Shown: positions 1 through 6,424 of the stretch, piece by piece
Position numbering within the stretch: position 1 is the stretch's first letter
How the letters are laid out: every line of letters begins with the position of its first letter
DNA from: Flavobacterium sp. MC2016-06
Lineage (GTDB): Bacteria; Bacteroidota; Bacteroidia; Flavobacteriales; Flavobacteriaceae
Length of the DNA: 64,000 nucleotides
Direction: 5' to 3'
Assembly: GCF_009711165.2 (NCBI RefSeq)
Contig: NZ_WMID02000009.1
Location: 1 to 64,000, forward strand
The notes under the pieces: generated by a model
Database searches by the model: none
What the model saw: only the letters and a program-made list of their open reading frames with translations
What the model was told of the DNA's origin: nothing
Translations under genes and position numbers: made by a program

Positions 1-92
1 AACTCTAATCTTAGATCAAAATTTGAAGTATAACCAATATAATAGCGGTTAAGTTTTTCAGAATGTAGAATATATACAATGTAGTTAATCAT
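1..92 (-). CDS. GIY-YIG nuclease-superfamily protein (N-terminal part only)
   Basis: A reading frame starts at an ATG at 92 and runs off the left edge, giving 30 residues. The peptide contains YIVYIL close to its start and YYIGYTSN about twelve residues later, which is the paired GIY and YIG motif of the UvrC/URI nuclease fold, followed by an arginine context (DLRL) expected on the first helix. Small stand-alone members of about 80-100 residues are common in Flavobacteria and often lie beside tRNA or rRNA genes. Their role is mostly unproven; some act as structure-specific DNA nucleases. Only the first third is visible, so completeness cannot be judged. The gene follows the tRNA-Asn terminator and must have its own promoter. 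Confidence 0.8.
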   Translation of the reverse strand, partial: MINYIVYILHSEKLNRYYIGYTSNFDLRLE

Positions 93-98
93 ATTTAA

Positions 99-133
99 GA
101 AAAAAAATACCACTTACAATTTGTAAGTGGTAT
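99..133 (-). terminator. Rho-independent terminator of the tRNA-Asn pair
   Basis: A 13-bp perfect inverted repeat (arms 107-119 and 121-133, very tight loop) lies just past the 3' end of the first tRNA. Read on the minus strand it is followed by a run of eight T. It also insulates the GIY-YIG gene downstream. Confidence 0.85.
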
Positions 134-141
134 TTAATAAG

Positions 142-215
142 CTCCCTCTCTTGGGCTCGAACCAAGGACCCTCTGATTAACAGTCAGATGCTCTAACCAA
201 CTGAGCTAAGAAGGA
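142..215 (-). tRNA. tRNA-Asn (anticodon GTT)
   Basis: The 74-nt minus-strand sequence folds as a complete cloverleaf. The acceptor stem TCCTTCT pairs with AGAGGGA, the D arm contains AGCTCAGTTGGTTAGAGC, the anticodon loop is CTGTTAA with GTT, and the T arm has GGTTCGAGCC. The discriminator base is G, as expected for asparagine tRNA. The 3' CCA is not encoded. It is the second gene of a two-tRNA transcript and differs from its twin in the acceptor stem. Confidence 0.97.
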
Positions 216-251
216 ATCACCTTAAAGGTAAATATGTTTGCTAAAAAGTTG

Positions 252-325
252 CTCCCCCTCTTGGGCTCGAACCAAGGACCCTCTGATTAACAGTCAGATG
301 CTCTAACCAACTGAGCTAAGGAGGA
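252..325 (-). tRNA. tRNA-Asn (anticodon GTT), second copy
   Basis: This 74-nt cloverleaf is identical in its arms to the copy at 142-215 except in the acceptor stem (TCCTCCT pairing with AGGGGGA). A U5:A68 pair in one copy is a C5:G68 pair in the other, so pairing is kept. It is promoter-proximal, 36 bases ahead of its twin, and both are probably processed from one precursor. Confidence 0.97.
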
Positions 326-349
326 AGTTGTTGTTCTTTTTAGCGAGTG

Positions 350-379
350 CAAATATAATCGATTTTTTAGTTTCTCAAA
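350..379 (-). promoter_or_regulatory. Primary sigma-factor promoter of the tRNA-Asn transcript
   Basis: On the minus strand, TTTG (376-379) is followed after exactly 18 bases by TATATTTG (350-357) and then C. This matches the Bacteroidota housekeeping consensus TTTG-N17-19-TAnnTTTG. Transcription would start near 343, about 18 bases before the first tRNA. Confidence 0.75.
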
Positions 380-411
380 AATATTTTAACTCTTTTTCTC
401 AAAATATTTTT

Positions 412-1752
412 TTACTTAACAATTGCCTTATAAATGTCATTACCGTTAGCAAACAAAAGTAGCGCTATAAGTAGTACGAAGCCAACCATTTGGGCGTTTT
501 CTAAGAATTTATCACTCGGTTTTCTACCACTAATTATTTCGTATAATAAAAACATCACATGTCCTCCATCAAGAGCAGGAATTGGCAATAAATTCATTAC
601 TCCAAGCATAATTGACAATAAAGCAGTGATTGACCAGAACACTTCCCAGCTCCAAGAACTAGGAAAAATGTTAAAAATAGCCGCAAAACCACCTACTTGT
701 TTGTAAGCTTTAGTTTGTGGATTAAAAATCATTTTAAGCTGCTTACCGTAACCAACTAATTGATTTTTACCTTTTTCTAGTCCAACCGGAATAGATTCTG
801 CAAAACTGTATTCTTTTGTACTGATTTTATAATAGCCTAATTTTTCTAAAGATTTTATATCCAAGTCACCAGCTACTACATCTAATTTTCCTGCTGCAGA
901 TACTTTAAGAGTGATTTGTGTTTCTTTTAAATCGCGTAAGATAACTGCAGGAATCGTTTTACCTTTATTATTATTTAAAATACTTTTTGCTTGATCATAA
1001 TATTTAACTTTTTCTCCGTTAAGAGAAAGAATCATATCTTTTGCTTTTAAATTTTTATTAGCAGAATAGTCAGCGATACCAGCAACAACAAAAGGAACAC
1101 GTGCAGCTACTAAAAAGCCTTTTTCATGTTTTGACAGCTGATCAACAAAATCAGTTGGGATTTTAATTGTTTGTTGTTGTCCGTTTCTTTCGATTAAAAT
1201 CTCTTTAGACATAATCACTTTCATGTTGGTGTCATTGTCAAGATTTTCAACTTTTTGTCCGTCAATAGAAATTATTTTGTCACCAGTTTTAAATCCAATT
1301 TTTTCCATCACCGGATTTTGGACCCAAACACCATCTTTCAAATCTGCATTAGCGATATAAGTATCACCATAAACAAAAGCCATTCCTATATATATAATGA
1401 AAGCTAAAATAAAGTTTACTGTAACTCCACCCAACATAATAATTAAACGCTGCCAAGCTGGCTTAGAACGAAATTCCCAAGGCTGCGGAGGCAGAGCCAT
1501 TTGCTCTTTGTCCATACTTTCGTCAATCATTCCAGAGATTTTTACATAACCTCCCAGTGGTAACCATCCGATTCCGTATTCAGTTTCGCCGATTTTCTTT
1601 TTTAACAGCGAATATTTAACATCAAAAAATAAATAAAATTTTTCAACTCTAGTTTTAAAAAGTTTTGCAGGAATAAAATGTCCTAATTCGTGAAGAATAA
1701 TAAGTAAAGATAAACTCAATAGAAATTGAGAGAGTTTGATAACTATATCCAT
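412..1752 (-). CDS. rseP: RIP metalloprotease RseP (site-2 protease family, M50)
   Basis: Intramembrane zinc protease that cuts membrane-bound substrates such as anti-sigma factors or leftover signal peptides. HELGH at residues 21-25 lies in the first membrane helix, and LDGGH around residues 394-398 in a late helix supplies the third zinc ligand. The middle of the 446-residue protein holds two PDZ-like modules (LKDGVWVQNPVMEKIGFKTG and the following copy). Membrane helices occur around 5-25, 103-127, about 370-400 and 425-442. Length and order fit bacterial RseP. It is a single gene; a candidate -10-type element TACTTTTG lies 32 bases upstream. FecR-type anti-sigma factors, one of which is encoded at 59154-60338, are known substrates of such proteases in other bacteria, but a link here is inference. 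Confidence 0.95.
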   Translation of the reverse strand: MDIVIKLSQFLLSLSLLIILHELGHFIPAKLFKTRVEKFYLFFDVKYSLLKKKIGETEYGIGWLPLGGYVKISGMIDESMDKEQMALPPQPWEFRSKPAWQRLIIMLGGVTVNFILAFIIYIGMAFVYGDTYIANADLKDGVWVQNPVMEKIGFKTGDKIISIDGQKVENLDNDTNMKVIMSKEILIERNGQQQTIKIPTDFVDQLSKHEKGFLVAARVPFVVAGIADYSANKNLKAKDMILSLNGEKVKYYDQAKSILNNNKGKTIPAVILRDLKETQITLKVSAAGKLDVVAGDLDIKSLEKLGYYKISTKEYSFAESIPVGLEKGKNQLVGYGKQLKMIFNPQTKAYKQVGGFAAIFNIFPSSWSWEVFWSITALLSIMLGVMNLLPIPALDGGHVMFLLYEIISGRKPSDKFLENAQMVGFVLLIALLLFANGNDIYKAIVK

Positions 1753-1783
1753 TTTTAATTTTTAGTTCGTAATTTTTAACGCA

Positions 1784-1791
1784 CAAAAGTA
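1784..1791 (-). promoter_or_regulatory. Candidate -7 element for rseP
   Basis: TACTTTTG on the minus strand fits TAnnTTTG and lies 32 bases before the rseP start codon. No convincing TTTG is found 18-20 bases upstream. Confidence 0.4.
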
Positions 1792-2010
1792 CGTTTTCTA
1801 TTTTAATTTGATAGCGCAATATAGTACATAAGCTTTTAAATGTTTGTTAATAATTGCAGCTAAGTTTTTATATAATAGCCATAGATTTATTTTTAAGTAA
1901 AATCTTTCAAAATAAATTGGTAATATTATCTTTTAATGTTTTATTTGTAATGTTTTAAGATTTTTCTTAAACAGTTATATTTTTACGGGATAATTTAATC
2001 AACATAAACT

Positions 2011-2127
2011 ATGAAATTTTTACAAAGAAACTCTTTTAATATATTGTTTGCGATTGCCGGGATTATGTTTTTTTTAATATATGTATTTAATAAAGGTGTG
2101 GTTTTTGGTCAAGCATTAGCTAAATAA
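2011..2127 (+). CDS. Possible 38-residue membrane peptide
   Basis: An ATG opens a 38-codon frame that reads MKFLQRNSFN, then a hydrophobic stretch (ILFAIAGIMFFLIYVF, residues 11-26), then NKGVVFGQALAK and TAA. The pattern of basic N-terminus, one membrane span and short polar tail is typical of small bacterial membrane proteins. About 28 bases upstream is TATATTTT (1976-1983), near the TAnnTTTG consensus, with TTTA 18 bases before it. The frame has no homologue I recognise. It sits alone in a 620-base gap between rseP and an oxidoreductase. It could be spurious, since A+T-rich DNA readily encodes hydrophobic residues. Confidence 0.45.
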   Translation: MKFLQRNSFNILFAIAGIMFFLIYVFNKGVVFGQALAK

Positions 2128-2261
2128 TTATTAGACTAAAAATATACGAAATCATCAAATTTATATTCAAAAATAGCTAGAGTCATAATTTTTACATCTT
2201 TGTTTATTTACTGATTAAGTTATGTATGGGTTTAATTTAAAAAAATGATTTTGTTTTTAAA

Positions 2262-2318
2262 TGTTTGTTAATTAATAAACATTTTGATTTCTCCTTTTAA
2301 TAAGATGCTGTAACTTTA
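2262..2318 (+). promoter_or_regulatory. Putative promoter and operator of the OYE gene
   Basis: A near-perfect 20-bp palindrome (2262-2281, TGTTTGTTAATTAATAAACA, one mismatched pair position per arm) directly precedes TTTG (2283-2286), and TAACTTTA (2311-2318) resembles a -7 element. The 24-base spacing is longer than usual, so the promoter call is weak. The palindrome is where a repressor dimer could bind. Confidence 0.3.
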
Positions 2319-2376
2319 CTCATCTAAAGGCTGTCGTACCCAATTGGTAGTCTAAAATCATTAAAAGTTACAATTT

Positions 2377-3447
2377 ATGGCTTCATTATTATTTTCTCCA
2401 CTTTCCATTAAAAAAATTACTTTAAAAAATAGAATTGTTATTTCTCCAATGTGTCAATATTCTGCAATTGATGGATTTGCAAACGATTGGCATTTAGTTC
2501 ACTTAGGCAGTCGTGCCAGCGGAGGCGTAGGATTAATTATTCAGGAAGCAACAGCTGTTTCTCCAGAAGCTAGAATTTCTCCTTCAGATTTAGGGATTTG
2601 GAAAGACGAACACATTCAAAAACTAAAAACAATCAATGAGTTTATTGTTTCCCAAAATGCAGTTCCAGGAATTCAGTTAGCACATGCAGGACGAAAAGCA
2701 AGTGTTTCTGCTCCGTGGCTGGGTAATAAAAAATTAGATTTCGCTCAAGGCGGATGGCAGACCGTTGCTCCAAGTGCGATTCCGTATCACGAAGGTGAGC
2801 CGTTTCTTCCAGAAGCTTTAGATAAAAACGGAATCCAAAAAGTGATTTCAGATTTTAAAACAGCAACAAAAAGAGCTGTCGAAGCAGGTTACCAAGTAAT
2901 GGAAATTCACGGAGCGCACGGTTATTTACTGCACCAGTTTTTATCGCCTTTAACGAATGTTAGAACAGATGAATACGGCGGCAGTTTTGAAAATAGAATT
3001 AGATTTACATTAGAAATTGTAGAAGCAGTTCAATTAGAATGGCCGTTAGATTTACCATTATTTGTTCGAATTTCTGCCACAGATTGGGCAGAAGGCGGAT
3101 GGAATCCTGAAGAATCTGTAAAGCTTTCTAAAATTTTAAAAGAAAAAGGCGTAGATTTAATTGATGTTTCGTCAGGCGGATTAGTTTCGCACCAGCAAAT
3201 TTCGCTTAAACCAAGTTATCAAGTTCCTTTTGCAGAGAAAATCAAAAACGAAGCTCAAATTCCAACAGGAGCCGTTGGTTTAATCACAAAGGCAGAACAA
3301 GCAGAAACTATATTAAAAGATGGCCAAGCCGATTTAATTTTGTTTGCAAGAGAATCACTTAGAAATCCAAATTTGCCTTTAGATTTTGCACAAGAGTTAA
3401 ACGACGACATTCAATGGCCAAAACAATACGAAAGAGCTAAAATTTAA
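2377..3447 (+). CDS. NADH:flavin oxidoreductase, Old Yellow Enzyme family (YqjM/NamA-like)
   Basis: FMN-dependent TIM-barrel enzyme expected to reduce activated C=C bonds of electrophiles such as enones or nitro compounds with NAD(P)H in the cytosol. Diagnostic stretches are the N-terminal LKNRIVISPMCQYSA with the YqjM-class cysteine near the flavin, EIHGAHGYLLHQFLSP with the substrate-binding HGAH around residue 180, TDEYGGSFENRIRF, and the C-terminal phosphate-binding region GLITKAEQAE. At 356 residues it is slightly longer than Bacillus YqjM (338). It is monocistronic, followed by a large palindromic repeat, with a palindrome upstream that could be a stress-regulator site. The exact substrate is unknown. 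Confidence 0.92.
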   Translation: MASLLFSPLSIKKITLKNRIVISPMCQYSAIDGFANDWHLVHLGSRASGGVGLIIQEATAVSPEARISPSDLGIWKDEHIQKLKTINEFIVSQNAVPGIQLAHAGRKASVSAPWLGNKKLDFAQGGWQTVAPSAIPYHEGEPFLPEALDKNGIQKVISDFKTATKRAVEAGYQVMEIHGAHGYLLHQFLSPLTNVRTDEYGGSFENRIRFTLEIVEAVQLEWPLDLPLFVRISATDWAEGGWNPEESVKLSKILKEKGVDLIDVSSGGLVSHQQISLKPSYQVPFAEKIKNEAQIPTGAVGLITKAEQAETILKDGQADLILFARESLRNPNLPLDFAQELNDDIQWPKQYERAKI

Positions 3448-3458
3448 TATATTTATTG

Positions 3459-3646
3459 GCCACTCCCGATAGCTATCGGGATTATAGATTAAAAGGTTTT
3501 TTTTGCCACGAATTTCACGAATTTTCACGAATCATTATGTTTATAAAGCTTAAAAAATTTGTGTAAATTCGTGAAATTCGTGGCAAAAAAACACGCGTAA
3601 ATATAATCTGTGTGAATCAGTAATCCCTATAGCTATCGGGAGTGGC
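3459..3646. repeat. Nested palindromic element
   Basis: Outer arms at 3459-3483 and 3622-3646 match as an inverted repeat with one mismatch. The left outer arm itself contains the perfect 16-bp palindrome CCCGATAGCTATCGGG (3465-3480). Inside lies a second inverted repeat (about 3500-3533 and 3557-3590) starting TTTTGCCACGAATTTCACGA, whose motif reappears at 27843 and 49316. It fills the gap between two + strand genes and could act as terminator or RNA-stabilising structure. Confidence 0.8.
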
Positions 3647-3664
3647 AAAAAATAAAAACACAAA

Positions 3665-4693
3665 ATGAAAAAAATTAAAACAGCATTATTATCATACGGA
3701 ATGTCGGGGAAAGTTTTTCACGCTCCGTTTTTAGATATTCATCCCGGTTTTGAATTATTAGGTTCTTGGGAACGAAGTAAAAAACTAATTCAAGAAGATT
3801 ATCCGTCTGTAAAAAGTTATCCTTCAATTGACGAGTTATTATCAGACGATGTCGATTTGGTAATTGTAAACACACCAGTTGGAACACATTACGAATATGC
3901 AAAAAAAGTACTTCTCGCAGGAAAACATGCCGTAGTAGAAAAAGCATTTACAACCACGGTTGCCGAAGCCGAAGAATTAGCAAAAATTGCGACAGAAAAA
4001 GGATTAAAATTAGCCGTTTTTCAAAATAGAAGATGGGACAGCGATTTTAAAACTATTCAAAAAGTAATTAGCAGCGGCGTTTTGGGGGATTTAGTAGAAG
4101 CCGAATTTCATTTTGACAGATTTAATCCGGTATTGAGTCCAAAAGCGCACAAAGAAACAGCAAATGACGGAGCTGGAATTCTAAAAGATTTAGGTCCGCA
4201 TTTAATAGATCAAGCAGTTGCTTTATTTGGTTCGCCAGAAGGAGTTTTTGGCGATATTAGAGTTACTAGAGAAGGTTCTGTAGTTGACGATTGGATCGAT
4301 TTGCTGTTGACTTATCCTAATTTTAGAGTTCGATTAAAAGCAAGTTTTTTTGTAAAAGAAGCAAATCCTGCGTATACAATTCATGGCAAAAAAGGATCAT
4401 TTTTAAAGCCTCGAGGCGATGTTCAAGAAGATGATTTAAAACTTGGAAAAAAACCAAATTTAGAATCATGGGGAACTGAGTCTGAAGAATTGCAGGGACT
4501 TTTGCACACAGAAACTGTCCGTGAAAAAATACCAACGCTTCAAGGAAACTATTTTAGCTTTTTTGATGGTGTTTATGATGCTATTGTAAATGATAAAATA
4601 GAGCCTGTTACCGCACAAGACGGTGTGAAAGTAATGCAGATTATTGAAGCTGCGATTGCTAGTAATGTGCAGCAAAAAGTAATTAGTTTATAA
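3665..4693 (+). CDS. Gfo/Idh/MocA family NAD(P)-dependent oxidoreductase
   Basis: Dehydrogenase of the glucose-fructose oxidoreductase/inositol dehydrogenase family. The N-terminal Rossmann fold is seen as ALLSYGMSGKVFHAPFL (residues 8-24), a variant of the GxGxxG loop, followed by NTPVGTHYEYAKKVLLAGKHAVVEKAFTTT (about 84-113), which holds the conserved EK(P/A) lysine motif. The C-terminal alpha/beta domain includes GAGILKDLGPHLIDQAVALFG with the catalytic-region histidine. At 342 residues it is full length. FHAPF resembles E. coli YdgJ-like members. The substrate is unknown but is probably a sugar or polyol derivative. It follows the OYE gene after a 217-base gap filled by palindromes, so co-transcription is uncertain. 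Confidence 0.9.
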   Translation: MKKIKTALLSYGMSGKVFHAPFLDIHPGFELLGSWERSKKLIQEDYPSVKSYPSIDELLSDDVDLVIVNTPVGTHYEYAKKVLLAGKHAVVEKAFTTTVAEAEELAKIATEKGLKLAVFQNRRWDSDFKTIQKVISSGVLGDLVEAEFHFDRFNPVLSPKAHKETANDGAGILKDLGPHLIDQAVALFGSPEGVFGDIRVTREGSVVDDWIDLLLTYPNFRVRLKASFFVKEANPAYTIHGKKGSFLKPRGDVQEDDLKLGKKPNLESWGTESEELQGLLHTETVREKIPTLQGNYFSFFDGVYDAIVNDKIEPVTAQDGVKVMQIIEAAIASNVQQKVISL

Positions 4694-4705
4694 AGATTTT
4701 TTTCT

Positions 4706-4760
4706 AACACATAGAAGCGTACTTTTTTCAGAGATTAAAAAAAGGATGTTTCTATGTGTT
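4706..4760. repeat. Imperfect hairpin downstream of the oxidoreductase
   Basis: AACACATAGAA (4706-4716) pairs with TTCTATGTGTT (4750-4760) across 33 bases. T-runs flank the left arm on the plus strand. It probably serves as 3' end of the preceding mRNA and resembles the other intergenic palindromes of the window. Confidence 0.6.
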
Positions 4761-4851
4761 AAAATTATTTTTTGTATCTTCAATTTATAAACAATAACGT
4801 TATAAATTGAGGAACTAGTTGGGTTCTTTATGCTATAACGGAGGTTTTTAG

Positions 4852-4859
4852 TACTTTTG
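4852..4859 (+). promoter_or_regulatory. Candidate -7 element for the MFS gene
   Basis: TACTTTTG fits TAnnTTTG. A transcript starting about seven bases later would have a leader of roughly 20 bases before the TTG codon at 4885, which supports that unusual start. Confidence 0.45.
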
Positions 4860-4884
4860 AAAGTATCACGAAAAATCCATTATT

Positions 4885-6099
4885 TTGATAAATTTTAATC
4901 CACTAGCACTTTTTCAACCCAAAGGTAAAATCAAGAAAGTTTTTAGAGAAGCGAAAGCCTCTTATTTAAACCGAATACGTTTTGCTGTCGGAATGTTTTA
5001 TTTCGGAATGGGTTTGAGTTTTGCGACATGGGCGAGTCGAATTCCTGATATCAAAACCGCTTTGCATTTAACAGAAGGCGATTTAGGTTCTATACTTTTT
5101 GCACTTCCATTAGGGCAATTAATTATAATGCCTTTTTCGGGTAAAATGGTAACTAAATTTGGAAGCCACCGCATTTTAATTTTCTCCTTAATAATGTATG
5201 TTTTATGCCTAATAAATCTAGGTTTGGCAACAACAGCATTACAGCTTTCTTTAGGATTGTTCTTATTTGGGTTATTTGGAAATTTAGCCAATATTGCCGT
5301 AAATACACAAGGCGTTTATACCGAAGTTCTTTTTAGAAAAACCATTATGTCCTCTTTTCACGGAATGTGGAGTTTTGCAGGATTTAGCGGTGCATTGGTA
5401 GGATTAGGAATGCTGGCTTTAAACTTAAGTCCGTTTGATCATTTTCTTATTGTTGCTGGAGTTGTATTATTAATGGTAGCTTTCAATTTTAAGTTTTTGG
5501 TCAAAGCCAAAGAGAAAAAAATAAAATCAGAAGGAAAAAAATTATTTGCAAAACCAGACAGTGCTTTAATCTGGCTGGGTGTTATTGGTTTTTGCAGTAT
5601 GGCCAGCGAAGGTGTAATGTTTGATTGGAGCGGTGTTTATTTTAAAGATATTGTAAAAGCACCCGGACCTTTAGTTGTTTTAGGGTATACCTCTTTTATG
5701 ATTATGATGGCGAGCGGTAGATTCTTAGGTGACGGATTAATCAATAAATTCGGGCGTGAGCGCGTTATGCAGATTAGCGGCGTTATGATTTCTGCCGGGC
5801 TTTTTACAGCAGTTTTTCTCCCTTATTTAATTCCTTGTACCATTGCTTTTATGTTTGTTGGTTTGGGCGTTGCAACTATTGTTCCTACAGTTTATAGTAT
5901 GGCGGGTAAAAACCCAACAGTACCTCCAGGTGAAGCTTTAACGATTGTTTCGAGCGTGAGTTTTCTAGGTTTCTTAATGGGGCCTCCAGTTATTGGGCAT
6001 ATTGCGCAGACTTTTGGACTTCGATTTTCTTTTGCCTTTATCGGAATTTTTGGAGTTCTGATTGCTTTTATGGTTTCTAAAATTAGAGCTAAAGCTTAA
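4885..6099 (+). CDS. MFS transporter, YbjJ-like
   Basis: Twelve-helix major facilitator, probably exporting a small molecule across the inner membrane. The region ATWASRIPDIKTALHLTEGDLG resembles the start of E. coli YbjJ. The A-loop analogue is SGKMVTKFGSHRIL (about residues 86-99) and the mid-protein repeat is GRFLGDGLINKFGRERVM (about 275-292). The chosen start is TTG: no ATG lies between the upstream stop at 4858 and residue 37, and starting at that ATG (4993) would cut into the first membrane helix. The start is therefore supported by topology and by the promoter position but is not certain. The gene is 404 codons and single. The substrate cannot be inferred. Confidence 0.85.
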   Translation: MINFNPLALFQPKGKIKKVFREAKASYLNRIRFAVGMFYFGMGLSFATWASRIPDIKTALHLTEGDLGSILFALPLGQLIIMPFSGKMVTKFGSHRILIFSLIMYVLCLINLGLATTALQLSLGLFLFGLFGNLANIAVNTQGVYTEVLFRKTIMSSFHGMWSFAGFSGALVGLGMLALNLSPFDHFLIVAGVVLLMVAFNFKFLVKAKEKKIKSEGKKLFAKPDSALIWLGVIGFCSMASEGVMFDWSGVYFKDIVKAPGPLVVLGYTSFMIMMASGRFLGDGLINKFGRERVMQISGVMISAGLFTAVFLPYLIPCTIAFMFVGLGVATIVPTVYSMAGKNPTVPPGEALTIVSSVSFLGFLMGPPVIGHIAQTFGLRFSFAFIGIFGVLIAFMVSKIRAKA

Positions 6100-6125
6100 T
6101 AAGATACACTTTCATTTTTTTTTCT

Positions 6126-6203
6126 CACGCAGATTTTAGGCATTTAGCAGATTTTATTTTTTTATAAAAATTGATTATCAGCTAAATGCCTAAAATCGTC
6201 GTG
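6126..6203. repeat. Long palindrome after the MFS gene
   Basis: Arms 6126-6148 and 6181-6203 match as inverted repeats with two mismatches (left arm begins CACGCAGATTTTAGGCATTT). The spacer is about 32 bases and A/T-rich. It is likely to form the 3' hairpin of the MFS transcript. Together with the promoter and leader of the next gene it fills the 325-base gap. Confidence 0.7.
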
Positions 6204-6264
6204 ATTATTTTTTTTAACATTAAAATAAATTAACAAGAAAAAGACTATATTTAATAAAATTTGT

Positions 6265-6291
6265 TAATTTTGAATTTCGAATAGCATTCGA
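6265..6291 (+). promoter_or_regulatory. Putative promoter with start-site hairpin for the TonB receptor operon
   Basis: TAATTTTG (6265-6272) fits the -7 consensus. Overlapping the predicted start site is TCGAATAGCATTCGA (6277-6291), a 6-bp-arm inverted repeat with a 3-base loop that could be an operator or a leader hairpin. A leader of about 145 bases follows, with more potential pairing (6334-6360). Confidence 0.35.
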
Positions 6292-6424
6292 TTTGTAGTT
6301 CTACACTTTTATAACACTTTTTTTCAAAGGTCAATTTTATCTTTTGAAGTAAGAATTGAAAATGTTTTGACAGCAAAGCAATTTCGATTCAAAAATTATT
6401 TTTCAAAATAAATTGAACTTTTTC

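Noticed and set aside
142-325. tRNA duplication as integration site (attL/attR) of a mobile island
   Set aside because: Both tRNAs are complete and only 36 bases apart, with one promoter and one terminator. There is no integrase, so simple tandem duplication explains it.
1753-2376. Other non-coding RNA in the rseP-OYE gap
   Set aside because: Apart from the small reading frame and the palindrome at 2262 no stable hairpin with T-run is visible.
6413-6424. TTG start for the TonB receptor
   Set aside because: The ATG at 6425 gives a normal signal peptide; the four extra codons add nothing.
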